Assembly (NCBI GenBank): GCA_028286165.1
Contig: JAPYMU010000157.1
Coordinates: forward strand, 1 to 9,854
Direction of reading: 5' to 3'
Origin: Spongiicolonus versatilis
Lineage (GTDB): Bacteria > Pseudomonadota > Gammaproteobacteria > Arenicellales > Spongiicolonaceae
DNA: 9,854 nt
Numbering within the stretch: position 1 is the first letter of the stretch; each line of letters opens with the position of its first letter. Shown here piece by piece: positions 1 through 8,347 of this stretch. The position numbers were made by a program, and so were the translations under genes. The notes below the pieces were generated by a model that was not told the DNA's origin, did not search any database, and saw nothing but the letters and a program-made list of their open reading frames with translations.

Positions 1-588
1 TTCGCACGGCGCGAGCAACCGCCCGGCCTCGGCGGCCAGGTCCAGCGCCTCCGGTTCACCGCCCAGCATCTTGCGCCAGTCGGTGCGGTCGCTGACATGT
101 TTTTTAATCGCCACCTCCACCAGCCCCGACTGGTAGCGGTTCTGCACCGCAAACAACGGCATCGCTTGCACCGCGCCCTGGTCCATCCACCGCGCCGGGA
201 TGTTGGACTTGCGCGTGATGCCGACCTTGAGGCCGGAAGAGTTGGCCAGATACACCACATGCGGCGTCATGCAATGCCCGGTGGCCCACTCCGCATCGCG
301 GCAGGTGCCGTGGTGAAAATGGCACAACTCGGGCTTGACAATGCACGAGTCGCACTCGGCAAGATCGCGGAAACAGGGAAAGCAGTATCCTTGGTTAAAA
401 CTTTTCTTCGTCTTGCGCCCGCAATGCACACAGTAAATGTCGCCGCTGAACTCCAGCCGCAACCGCCGCCCCAGCAGCGCGTTCATGTCAACTTCACCGT
501 CGCCCACCGGCATGGCATAGCGCACCACTTCCCCGGCAAAAGTCTTCATTTTGCGCAGGGGGCCGGTTTGGGTTTCAATTTTGGGCAT
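1..588 (-). CDS. DUF2797 family protein, 5' portion (cut by window edge)
   Basis: The reading frame is open for 196 codons from an ATG at 588 to the left edge, so the C-terminus is missing. The translation matches what I recall of the DUF2797 family, whose function is unknown. Visible features are a cysteine-rich segment (CxxC at 53-56, CFPC at 69-72, then C79, C82, C89, C96 and C106) that looks like one or more zinc sites. It is followed by VVYLANSSGLKVGITR (111-126), the signature I associate with the family. The VYL...KVGIT pattern with a downstream RW (133-134) and a Glu (about 158) resembles a GIY-YIG/T5orf172 nuclease fold; that likeness is inference. No Shine-Dalgarno is seen before 588; a second ATG at residue 14 is an alternative start. 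The gene diverges from the nuclease gene at 663. Confidence 0.85.
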   Translation of the reverse strand, partial: MPKIETQTGPLRKMKTFAGEVVRYAMPVGDGEVDMNALLGRRLRLEFSGDIYCVHCGRKTKKSFNQGYCFPCFRDLAECDSCIVKPELCHFHHGTCRDAEWATGHCMTPHVVYLANSSGLKVGITRKSNIPARWMDQGAVQAMPLFAVQNRYQSGLVEVAIKKHVSDRTDWRKMLGGEPEALDLAAEAGRLLAPCE

Positions 589-662
589 GGTTTTTGTAGG
601 GGCCGGGCGTTGGGGTGAAGTATAACCGCACACTTGCCCCGCCATTGTGGTATGGTGGCGGT
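589..662. promoter_or_regulatory. divergent intergenic region with candidate -10 boxes
   Basis: These 74 bases separate two divergent genes. On the minus strand TATACT (624 to 619) is a fair -10 box about 30 nt before the DUF2797 start, without a convincing -35. On the plus strand TGGTATGGT (648-656) resembles an extended -10 box ending 6 nt before the ATG at 663. That would start transcription at or very near the ATG. No Shine-Dalgarno is visible for either gene. Both boxes are pattern matches only. Confidence 0.3.
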
Positions 663-1808
663 ATGCAAGACACTTTGCGGGAAATTCGCGAATATCTGCA
701 CCAAAACGCATACCGGAATGAGGAGCACGTGCGCCTTTCTCTGGTGTGCCGTGTATTGCATGCGCTGGGCTGGGATGTCTGGGATCCGCGTGAGGTGAAC
801 ACTGAGTTTGTCTCCAATCGCAATGAGGACAACACAAAAGTTGACCTGGCTCTTTTTAATAGGGGCGATATTCCCTCGGTGTTTATCGAGGTCAAAGCCG
901 TGGGGAGAGTCGACCAGGCTCTTCATAAAATTGAAGAGCAGGTTCGTGACTACAACAGGAATAACACCGCTCTGTTCTCAATCATCACCGACGGTCAAAA
1001 ATGGAGGTTCTACTACTCCCAAACCGGCGGTGAATTTCACCAGAAGTGCTTTAAACATTTCGACTTTCTTGCAGACGAAATGGAAAGCATCGAAAATATC
1101 CTGACGACTTTCCTTACCAAGGAAAGCATCCTGGGGGACGCCGAAAACGAGGCTAAAAAGTATCTCCGACTCAGTTCCCTGCAAAAAGCGATTCAAGATT
1201 GCTCCCATGAGGCTGACCGCCTTACCCAACGCCCGCCTTTTCCCAGAAAGCCGGAAGCTGTTGTGCAACTGCTGAAAGAGCAGTGGCCTGGCCTTACCGA
1301 AGAGGATGCGGCAAAACATCTGGCGAGTACCGACGTCAGTCCTCCGAATAATTATCCCACGCCCCCGAAACCCGCGCCGCAGTTGGGTGGACAAGTCGCG
1401 TATGGTTCGCGATGGGATGCACGAGTTGACGGCTTGGGGGTCGTCCATCTTAAGCACACTGAGGTGCGCGTCACTATCCTAGGTGATAAGATCAAGGGCT
1501 GGAGTACCGCTGTCCAACAAGCAGTGGTAATTGCTCTTGAAAAAGGGCAGACGGTTGATTCTCTTAAAAATCAATTGGCCGGTTTTGAAGAAGGGAGGCT
1601 ATCCGGTGGACGTTATTCCCAAATTCCAGGGCATAACGCATCGTTGCGTTACTTAACTGCAGGTGAGGCATACAAGGCTTTGTCTCAACTCGCAAAGATA
1701 TTGCGATGCAAGATGGATTTGGAAATCACCTACCGTGGCAAATCTCCTCGCGCGGGAGAAACGCTAAAAATACGACTGTCAAACGACGGCACGAGCAGTC
1801 GCGTGTAA
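663..1808 (+). CDS. solitary PD-(D/E)xK restriction-type endonuclease (type I HsdR-N / type IV-like)
   Basis: A 381-residue protein. The N-terminal 150 residues resemble the HsdR N-terminal / predicted type IV restriction nuclease fold: NEEHVRLSLVCRVLHALGWD (19-38), then VD (D61) and FIEVK (E76, K78), giving a D...ExK active site, then ITDGQKWRFY (108-117) as in type I R subunits. I see no helicase motor in the protein and no methyltransferase or specificity gene beside it. A Pro-rich linker (226-240) leads to a C-terminal domain (about 245-375) that I do not recognise. I chose ATG 663 because homology begins there; a GTG at 615 is in frame but adds an atypical leader. Base composition is visibly more A/T-rich than the neighbours, which suggests horizontal acquisition. 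A role in defence against foreign DNA is inference. Confidence 0.75.
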   Translation: MQDTLREIREYLHQNAYRNEEHVRLSLVCRVLHALGWDVWDPREVNTEFVSNRNEDNTKVDLALFNRGDIPSVFIEVKAVGRVDQALHKIEEQVRDYNRNNTALFSIITDGQKWRFYYSQTGGEFHQKCFKHFDFLADEMESIENILTTFLTKESILGDAENEAKKYLRLSSLQKAIQDCSHEADRLTQRPPFPRKPEAVVQLLKEQWPGLTEEDAAKHLASTDVSPPNNYPTPPKPAPQLGGQVAYGSRWDARVDGLGVVHLKHTEVRVTILGDKIKGWSTAVQQAVVIALEKGQTVDSLKNQLAGFEEGRLSGGRYSQIPGHNASLRYLTAGEAYKALSQLAKILRCKMDLEITYRGKSPRAGETLKIRLSNDGTSSRV

Positions 1809-1822
1809 TTTCCGCGGCGCTC

Positions 1823-3145
1823 TCACTCGGCGTCCCCAAACCCCTCCCCCAAAAACTCCCGCCGCCCGGCGATCCAGGTTTCGCGCACGCAGTTTGCATC
1901 GCCGAGGATGATGTAGGCAAAAAGTTGCTCCGCAAGGTTTGCCGCATGGCGCAGGCGGTGTTGCAGGAGGGGTGAGGTTTTGGGGTCCAGGATGATGAAG
2001 TCGGCTTCTTTGCCCGGGGCGAAGTTGCCGATTTTTTGTTCAAGGCCCAGGGCTTGTGCGCCGCCGAGGGTGGCGAGGTAGAAACTTTTGAGCGGTGTTA
2101 ATTCATCGCCCAGGAGGCGGGTGACTTTGTAGGCCTCGGCCAACGTGCGCAGCATGGAAAAACTGGTGCCGCCGCCGATGTCGGTGGCGGCGGCGACTTG
2201 AACGCCGGCGGTTGCGGCTTTTTTTAAGCTGAACAAGCCGCTGCCGAGAAAAAGATTGGACGTAGGGCAGAACGCAAGCGCGCTGCCGGCTTCGGCAAGG
2301 CGGCGGTATTCGCGCCCGCACAAGTGGATGCCGTGGGCGAACACCGAGCGCGCGCAGACCAGGCCGTGGCGGTCGTACACATCCAGATAGTCGCCGGCCT
2401 CGGGAAACAGGCGCGCCACCAACTCCACTTCGGCGCGGTTTTCCGACAGGTGCGTGTGCAGGCGGACACCGGGAAATTCCCGCAGCAGTTTTCCGGCGGC
2501 GCTCAGTTGTGCGGCACTGCTGGTGACGGCGAAGCGCGGGGTGACGGCGTAGTGCAGGCGGCTGCGGCCGTGCCATTTTTCAATCAGCGCGCGGCTGTCG
2601 CGGTAGCCGCTGTCGGCGGTGTCGCGCAAATCTTCCGGCGCGTTGCGGTCCATTAAAACTTTGCCGGCAATCATGCGCATGTTGCGCGCTTCGGCTTCGC
2701 GGAAAAACGCCTCCACCGATTCTTTGTGCACGGTGGCGAACACTAAGGCCGTGGTGGTGCCATTGCGCAGCAGTTGGGCGAGAAAAAAACGCGCAGCTTC
2801 GGCGGCGTAGATCGGGTTGGAAAATTTTCGCTCGGCCGGGAAGGTGTAGGCCTCAAGCCACTGCAAAAGTTCCGCGCCGTGGGACGCCACCACCTCGGTT
2901 TGCGGAAAATGAATGTGCGCGTCCACAAAACCCGGCGTCACCAGGCAGCCGGGGCAGGAGCGCACCGCAAGATTGCGCGGCAGGCGGCGCAGAAGTCCGG
3001 CGGCCTCGCCCACCGCCTTCACCCTGCCGTCCTTCACCCACAAAATTCCGTCGGCAAAAAATTCCGCCTCAGCCTCGGCGGCCGGATGCGCCGGCGGCCG
3101 GGGAAAGTGCAGCAGCGATGCGCGAATGGCAAGTTGCGGCGCCAC
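1823..3145 (-). CDS. guaD: guanine deaminase
   Basis: A 440-residue amidohydrolase that deaminates guanine to xanthine and ammonia in purine catabolism; cytosolic and zinc-dependent. Motifs in order: PGFVDAHIHFPQ (71-82, metal ligands H77 and H79), YAVTPRF (199-205), HTHLSEN (230-236, ligand H232 and catalytic E235), FAHGIHL (269-275, ligand H271), CPTSNLFLGSG (293-303) and ATDIGGGTSFSML (320-332, ligand D322). The CPTSN...GSG and TDIGGGTSFSM blocks separate guanine deaminases from other amidohydrolases. The length is normal for the family and nothing appears to be missing. The start is a GTG at 3145, 9 nt after the puuD stop and without a clear Shine-Dalgarno, so translation is probably coupled to puuD. 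The 3' end faces the nuclease gene with only 14 nt between them; no terminator is visible. Confidence 0.93.
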   Translation of the reverse strand: MAPQLAIRASLLHFPRPPAHPAAEAEAEFFADGILWVKDGRVKAVGEAAGLLRRLPRNLAVRSCPGCLVTPGFVDAHIHFPQTEVVASHGAELLQWLEAYTFPAERKFSNPIYAAEAARFFLAQLLRNGTTTALVFATVHKESVEAFFREAEARNMRMIAGKVLMDRNAPEDLRDTADSGYRDSRALIEKWHGRSRLHYAVTPRFAVTSSAAQLSAAGKLLREFPGVRLHTHLSENRAEVELVARLFPEAGDYLDVYDRHGLVCARSVFAHGIHLCGREYRRLAEAGSALAFCPTSNLFLGSGLFSLKKAATAGVQVAAATDIGGGTSFSMLRTLAEAYKVTRLLGDELTPLKSFYLATLGGAQALGLEQKIGNFAPGKEADFIILDPKTSPLLQHRLRHAANLAEQLFAYIILGDANCVRETWIAGRREFLGEGFGDAE

Positions 3146-3154
3146 GGCGGCGTC

Positions 3155-4342
3155 TCAGTCGTGCGCGGCGGCGCCAAGGCCGGTGAACCACCGCCCCAGC
3201 AGCGCGCGCTCCTCGTCGGTCATCGCGCTCAGGTTGCCCGGCGGCATGGTTTTGGACTTTACCGTCACATCGTAAATGCGCCGGGCGAGGTTTTCCATTT
3301 GCGCCTCGCTTTCCAGCGCCACGCCGCCGGGCGCGCTGGTGAAGCCGGGGAATGTCGGCGCCCGGGCATGGCACACCGTGCAGCGTTTTTCGATCACCGG
3401 GCGAATCGCGGCGGTGGTGACCAAACCATCACCGCTGTCCGGCCGCCATGGCGCCGTCACGGCGGCGGTGGCGATGATGACTGCAGCGGCGGCGGCGGGA
3501 AACCACCACCGCGACCGTTCGCCGCGGTGGCGGACATTAAAATAATGCCGCACTAAAACGCCGGCCGCCGACACCGCCGCCAGCAGCGCCCAGTTCCACG
3601 GGTGGCCGTAAGCCAGCGGATAGTGGCCGCTGACCATCACGAACAGCACCGGCAGGGTGAGGTAATTGTTGTGGCGCGAGCGCACCAGCGCGCTGGCGCC
3701 GAGTTGCGGGTCCGGCGCGCGGCCATGCTCCACGCTGCGCACCAGCGATTTCTGCGACGGAATAATCACCCGCAAAACGTTGGCCACCATCACCGTTCCC
3801 ATGGCCGCGCCGGTGTGCAGGTAAGCGGCGCGCCCGCTCAGCAACTGGCACAGCACGAAAGCCAGCAGCGCAAAAAACGCAAACACCGCCACGGCCAGCA
3901 GCAGCGGGCGCCGCTGCAGCAACCGGCACAGTGCATCATATGTTAGCCACGACACGGCCAGCGACCCGGCGCCCACCGCCACCGCGGCCGGAGTCGACAG
4001 CGCCATCACCGCCGGATCAATTAAATAAACTTTTGCATCCCAGTAATACACCACCGCCAGCAGCCCGGCGCCGCTGAGCCAGGTCACGTACGCCTCCCAC
4101 TTAAACCAATGCAGCGCCGCCGGCAGCCGCCTGGGCGCGACGCGAAACTTTTCCAGCCGGTAAAACCCGCCGCCATGCACCGCCCACAAGTAGCCTTCAA
4201 TGCCTTCCGCCTGCGGCGCCTCGCGCTGCAGGCGGTTTTCCAGCCAGTTGAAATAAAACGAAGCGCCAATCCAGGCGATGCCGGCAATGACATGCAGCCA
4301 GCGCAGGAGGAGGCTGAGCCAGTCGGTGAGGTGGGGTTCCAT
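3155..4342 (-). CDS. puuD: membrane-bound urate hydroxylase with C-terminal cytochrome c domain (PuuD type)
   Basis: A 395-residue inner-membrane protein matching the PuuD family: an N-terminal urate oxidase membrane domain (Urate_ox_N, about 5-300) fused to a cytochrome c domain. Roughly eight hydrophobic segments are visible, near 8-32, 83-102, 113-134, 146-168, 176-194, 228-245, 248-266 and 279-297. The segment RWLHVIAGIAWIGASFYFNW (14-33) is characteristic. The C-terminal domain carries the heme c motif CTVCH (321-325) and a likely axial Met in TMPPGN (M366). Known family role: oxidation of urate to 5-hydroxyisourate, with electrons passed to the respiratory chain through the heme instead of to O2. 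guaD lies directly downstream on the same strand, which supports a purine-degradation role. No Shine-Dalgarno is obvious; a TAAAAT box ends 9 nt before the ATG. Confidence 0.9.
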   Translation of the reverse strand: MEPHLTDWLSLLLRWLHVIAGIAWIGASFYFNWLENRLQREAPQAEGIEGYLWAVHGGGFYRLEKFRVAPRRLPAALHWFKWEAYVTWLSGAGLLAVVYYWDAKVYLIDPAVMALSTPAAVAVGAGSLAVSWLTYDALCRLLQRRPLLLAVAVFAFFALLAFVLCQLLSGRAAYLHTGAAMGTVMVANVLRVIIPSQKSLVRSVEHGRAPDPQLGASALVRSRHNNYLTLPVLFVMVSGHYPLAYGHPWNWALLAAVSAAGVLVRHYFNVRHRGERSRWWFPAAAAAVIIATAAVTAPWRPDSGDGLVTTAAIRPVIEKRCTVCHARAPTFPGFTSAPGGVALESEAQMENLARRIYDVTVKSKTMPPGNLSAMTDEERALLGRWFTGLGAAAHD

Positions 4343-4394
4343 TAAAAGGGGATTTTACCTTGCGCCGCCGGTTTCGGCATTCCGGTCACCGGTT
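4343..4394 (-). promoter_or_regulatory. anmK-puuD gap with candidate puuD -10 box
   Basis: A 52-nt gap between same-strand genes. On the minus strand TAAAAT (4357 to 4352) is a possible -10 box, 9 nt before the puuD ATG; no good -35 is seen. A small GCCG/CGGC hairpin lies upstream but lacks a T-tract. Whether puuD and guaD are co-transcribed with anmK or have their own promoter is not settled by the sequence. Confidence 0.25.
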
Positions 4395-5501
4395 TCAGCG
4401 GCCTGGGCACACCGTTCCCAGCACCGCCGCCCGGCGGGCGCCGGTGACGGCCGGCAGGTTGCCGGGTTTGTTGCCGAGGGTGCGGGCGGCGAGCCAGGCG
4501 AAGGCGGCGGCCTCCACCCAGTCCGGGGCGATGCCGAGGGCGGCGGTGGTGGCGACGCTGAGGCCGTGGGTGGCGAGGCGCTGCATGACGGCGGCATTGC
4601 GGGCGCCGCCGCCGCATATGTACACGTGGACGTCGGATTCGGCGGGGAACGACCGGCGGATGGCGGCGGCGATGCTGTCGGCGGTGAGGGCGGCGAGGGT
4701 GGCCTGGACGTCGGCCGGGGCGGCCGGGTTTTTCTTAAGATGGGGCGCGAGCCAGACGGCGTTGAAATATTCGCGGCCGGTGCTTTTCGGCGGCGGCGCG
4801 CTGAAGTAACGGTCGGCGAGCAAGCCGCGCAGCAGTTTTTCCTGCACTTTTCCCGACAATGCCCAGGCGCCGTCGCGGTCGAAGTTTTGGCCGCGGTGGC
4901 GGCGCGTCCATTCGTCCATCAGCGCGTTGCCCGGGCCGCAGTCAAAACCGCCGGCGCCGCCTTCGCCGTCGAGCACGCTGAGGTTGGCGATGCCGCCGAT
5001 GTTGACAATGGCGCGTGGTTTGCCGGGTGCGCTGAACACGGCGCGGTGGAAGGCCGGGGCGAGGGGCGCGCCGGTGCCGCCGGCGGCCAGGTCGCGGGCG
5101 CGAAAGTCGCTGACCACGGTGATGCCGGTGCGCTCGGCGAGGCGGGCGGCGCAGCCGAGTTGGACGGTGTAGGGCGGGTCGGCGCCCGGCGCATGGCGGA
5201 CGGTGTGGCCGTGGCTGCCGATGGCGGAAATGGTGGACGCATCGCGTGAACCAATGAGGTCGAAAACGGCCTGCACAAAAACATCGGCGAGTCGGATGCT
5301 GAGAATGGCGGCGCGGTGGAGTTCGTTGTTGCCGGCGGTGGTGAGGGCGGTGAGTGCAGACTGCAAATCGCCGGTGTAGGGCTGGTAGAAGGTGTGTTCC
5401 AACGTGAGGCCGGCGGCGCCGTGGTCGGGGATGGATGCCAGAACGGCGTCCACACCGTCACCGCTGGTGCCGGACATGAGGCCGACATAATAATTTTTCA
5501 T
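4395..5501 (-). CDS. anmK: anhydro-N-acetylmuramic acid kinase
   Basis: A 368-residue cytosolic kinase for recycling cell-wall muropeptides. It cleaves the 1,6-anhydro ring of anhydro-MurNAc and phosphorylates it to MurNAc-6-phosphate. Family motifs are YYVGLMSGTSGDGVDAV (4-20), IGSHGHTVRH (94-103), SDFRARDLAAGGTGAPLAPAF (131-151), VNIGGIANLS (166-175), FDCGPGNALMDEW (187-199, D187 the likely catalytic base), YICGGGARN (294-302) and APDWVEAAAFAWLA (325-338). The length is normal. I start at ATG 5501 because the conserved N-terminus begins there; the frame stays open to 5567 upstream but that stretch is low-complexity. The gene diverges from tyrS, an order also known in Pseudomonas, where tyrZ and an rRNA operon lie close to anmK. 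Confidence 0.95.
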   Translation of the reverse strand: MKNYYVGLMSGTSGDGVDAVLASIPDHGAAGLTLEHTFYQPYTGDLQSALTALTTAGNNELHRAAILSIRLADVFVQAVFDLIGSRDASTISAIGSHGHTVRHAPGADPPYTVQLGCAARLAERTGITVVSDFRARDLAAGGTGAPLAPAFHRAVFSAPGKPRAIVNIGGIANLSVLDGEGGAGGFDCGPGNALMDEWTRRHRGQNFDRDGAWALSGKVQEKLLRGLLADRYFSAPPPKSTGREYFNAVWLAPHLKKNPAAPADVQATLAALTADSIAAAIRRSFPAESDVHVYICGGGARNAAVMQRLATHGLSVATTAALGIAPDWVEAAAFAWLAARTLGNKPGNLPAVTGARRAAVLGTVCPGR

Positions 5502-5548
5502 CCGCCGGATTTTACAGCGGCGGTGAGGGTGATGTAACCTGTGCGGTG
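5502..5548. promoter_or_regulatory. 47-nt divergent promoter region, anmK / tyrS
   Basis: On the minus strand, GTTACA (5538 to 5533) and TAAAAT (5514 to 5509) form a candidate promoter with an 18-nt spacer. Its start site would fall at or within a few bases of the anmK ATG. On the plus strand the same bases read TGTAAC (5533-5538), a weak -10 box ending 10 nt before the tyrS ATG. Neither gene has a visible Shine-Dalgarno. The region is too short for conventional leaders on both sides, so leaderless or near-leaderless transcripts are likely. Confidence 0.4.
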
Positions 5549-6748
5549 ATGGCGGATGTGCAGTCACAACTTGCGCTGCTTGAACGCGGCACTGATGAGG
5601 TGCTGCCGCACGGTGAACTGGCGGCGCGCCTGGCCGCCGGCCGGCCGCTGCGGGTGAAGGCCGGTTTTGACCCCACAGCGCCGGACCTTCACCTTGGCCA
5701 CACCGTGCTGCTGAACAAAATGCGGCAGTTTCAGGAACTCGGGCACACGGTGATTTTTTTAATCGGCGACTTCACCGGCCGTATCGGCGACCCGTCGGGG
5801 AAAAACGCCACGCGGCCGCCCATGAGCGGGGAGGAGATCGCCGCCAACGCGCGCACCTACAAGGAGCAGGTGTTTAAAATTCTGGATGCGGACAAAACCG
5901 AGATTCGTTTCAACTCGGAATGGTTTTCCAAAATGGACGCGGCGGGCATGATTAAACTTGCGGCGCGCCACACCGTCGCGCGCATGTTAGAGCGCGACGA
6001 TTTCAGCCGGCGGTATCGCAACGGGCAGCCGATTTCCATTCACGAATTTTTGTATCCGCTGGTACAGGGCTACGACTCGGTGGCGCTTGACGCCGATGTG
6101 GAACTGGGCGGCAGCGACCAGAAATTTAATTTGCTGGTGGGGCGCGAGTTGCAAAAACAGTTCGGCCGGCCGCCGCAGGTGGTGCTGACCATGCCGCTGC
6201 TGGAGGGGCTGGACGGCGTGGAAAAAATGTCCAAGACGCTGGACAACTACATCGGCATCACCGAGCCGGCGGCGGAGATTTTCGGCAAGCTGATGTCGGT
6301 GTCGGACGAGTTGATGTGGCGGTATTTTGTTTTGCTCAGCGCGCGCGGCAATGAGGAGATTGCGGCGATGAAAAAAGCGGTGGCCGGCGGCAAAAATCCG
6401 CGCGACATTAAATTTGAACTGGCCGGCGAACTCGCCGCAAGGTTTCACGATGCCGCCGCAGCCAAACGCGCGCGCGAGGAATTCATCGCCCGGTTCCAGA
6501 AAGGGCAACTGCCGGATGAGGTGCCGGAAATCACCGTCACCGCCCCCAACGGCAAAATTCTCCTCGCCAGTCTGCTCAAAGAAGCCGGCCTGGCCGCCAG
6601 CACCTCGGAGGCGCTGCGCCTGATTGTGCAGCAGGCGGTGCTGGTGGACGGCAAGCGCGCCCGCGCCGATGCGCCCCACCTTCACCCCGGCGCCAGCCAT
6701 GTTTTCAAGGTCGGCAAGCGCAAGGTGGCGCGGGTGAGGGTGGAGTAA
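5549..6748 (+). CDS. tyrS: tyrosyl-tRNA synthetase
   Basis: A 399-residue class I aminoacyl-tRNA synthetase that charges tRNA-Tyr in the cytosol. The catalytic domain shows GFDPTAPDLHLGHTVLL (39-55, HIGH signature as HLGH), IGDFTGRIGDPSGK (72-85), QGYDSVALDADVELGGSDQKFN (173-194, tyrosine/tRNA pocket) and VEKMSKT (224-230, KMSKS signature). The C-terminal 65 or so residues form an S4 RNA-binding domain. Length and pattern fit the TyrZ-like subgroup found in many gammaproteobacteria. ATG 5549 is preferred; a GTG immediately before it (5546) is also possible. There is no Shine-Dalgarno. The stop lies 74 nt before the rRNA promoter -35 box, an order conserved in several gammaproteobacteria. Confidence 0.96.
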   Translation: MADVQSQLALLERGTDEVLPHGELAARLAAGRPLRVKAGFDPTAPDLHLGHTVLLNKMRQFQELGHTVIFLIGDFTGRIGDPSGKNATRPPMSGEEIAANARTYKEQVFKILDADKTEIRFNSEWFSKMDAAGMIKLAARHTVARMLERDDFSRRYRNGQPISIHEFLYPLVQGYDSVALDADVELGGSDQKFNLLVGRELQKQFGRPPQVVLTMPLLEGLDGVEKMSKTLDNYIGITEPAAEIFGKLMSVSDELMWRYFVLLSARGNEEIAAMKKAVAGGKNPRDIKFELAGELAARFHDAAAAKRAREEFIARFQKGQLPDEVPEITVTAPNGKILLASLLKEAGLAASTSEALRLIVQQAVLVDGKRARADAPHLHPGASHVFKVGKRKVARVRVE

Positions 6749-6800
6749 CTCGTTGATTTTGCGGGAGAAAGGCGAGGATCGTGGGCGCCCCGGGCGCGGT

Positions 6801-6820
6801 GAAAAAAAAGATGAAAAAAT
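6801..6820 (+). promoter_or_regulatory. UP element (A-tracts) of the rRNA promoter
   Basis: Two phased A-tracts (8 A at 6802-6809 and 6 A at 6814-6819) sit immediately upstream of the -35 box, covering about -55 to -37 relative to the predicted start. This is where the RNA polymerase alpha subunits bind UP elements of rRNA promoters. The surroundings are GC-rich, so the A-tracts stand out. Confidence 0.75.
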
Positions 6821-6822
6821 TG

Positions 6823-6850
6823 TTGACGGGCGGCGGGGCGGGGGTATAAT
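6823..6850 (+). promoter_or_regulatory. sigma70 rRNA promoter (TTGACG - 16 nt - TATAAT)
   Basis: A -35 box TTGACG (6823-6828) and a perfect -10 box TATAAT (6845-6850) are separated by 16 bases. The following TGCGCGCC (6851-6858) is a GC-rich discriminator, the hallmark of promoters repressed during the stringent response. The start site should fall near 6856-6858. The 16-base spacer contains only G (13) and C (3). Confidence 0.88.
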
Positions 6851-6860
6851 TGCGCGCCTT

Positions 6861-6889
6861 GCCCCTTGCCGGGGCTGTTCTTTGATAAT
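6861..6889 (+). promoter_or_regulatory. rRNA antitermination signals boxB and boxA
   Basis: GCCCC and GGGGC (6861-6865 and 6871-6875) form a perfect 5-bp hairpin with a 5-nt loop, the boxB position. TGTTCTTTGATAAT (6876-6889) follows directly and closely matches the E. coli boxA TGCTCTTTAACAAT, which recruits NusB-S10. A boxC-like GTGTGGGCGC lies at 6907-6916. This is the standard order in gammaproteobacterial rrn leaders. Confidence 0.85.
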
Positions 6890-6896
6890 CCATTTA

Positions 6897-6925
6897 CAAG
6901 CAGATCGTGTGGGCGCTTCCGTTCA
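6897..6925 (+). other. 5' arm of the 16S processing stem (includes boxC)
   Basis: This 29-nt stretch of the leader is complementary to 8268-8296 downstream of the 16S gene: 28 of 29 positions pair (24 Watson-Crick, 4 G-U, one C-A mismatch). After a 2x2 internal loop, 6891-6894 also pairs with 8299-8302. Such stems loop out 16S precursor RNA and are cut by RNase III. Confidence 0.85.
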
Positions 6926-7032
6926 GAGTAGATCCAAAAAAAGCCTGCCGGTAGGTGAAGTCCTCGGATTTTGCCGGCCGGCACTTCAAGATTTCTTCCG
7001 CGCCGGGACTTCGGTTTCGGAACGGGGGAATG

Positions 7033-8249
<1,217 letters not shown>

Positions 8250-8267
8250 AACGAGAAGCGATCCAAA

Positions 8268-8296
8268 TGGACGGGAGCGTCCACACAATTTGCTTG
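8268..8296 (+). other. 3' arm of the 16S processing stem
   Basis: This arm starts 19 nt after the 16S 3' end and pairs with 6897-6925 (28 of 29 positions). It shows that the leader and trailer come from one rrn operon, so the two ends of the 16S gene belong together. From about 8303 to 8347 I see no tRNA, no terminator and no 23S leader. Confidence 0.85.
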
Positions 8297-8347
8297 GCAA
8301 TGAAATTCTGACAATCGGCCTTGTGGTCTTGCCTCTCGCGTCCTGCA

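Noticed and set aside
615..662. Upstream GTG start for the nuclease gene
   Set aside because: It adds 16 residues (starting KYNRTLAPPLWYGGG) without family character; the conserved start is at 663.
2774..3556. 260-codon plus-strand frame opposite guaD and puuD
   Set aside because: It is antisense to motif-rich genes; its product is rich in Arg, His and Gly without any recognisable domain.
4278..5249. 323-codon open frame on the plus strand opposite anmK and puuD
   Set aside because: It is antisense to two convincingly identified genes, and its translation is low-complexity Gly/Ala/Arg, typical of shadow frames in GC-rich DNA.
5987..6700. 237-codon minus-strand frame opposite tyrS
   Set aside because: It is the complement of tyrS with no family signature.
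6785..6797. GC-rich inverted repeat (GCGCCC-C-GGGCGC) after tyrS as a terminator
   Set aside because: It has a one-base centre and is followed by A-tracts, not T-tracts. The A-tracts are better explained as the rRNA UP element.
8250..8347. tRNA-Ile/Ala or 23S start in the 16S trailer
   Set aside because: No acceptor, TPsiC or tRNA-Ile/Ala start sequence is visible; only the 16S processing stem can be supported.
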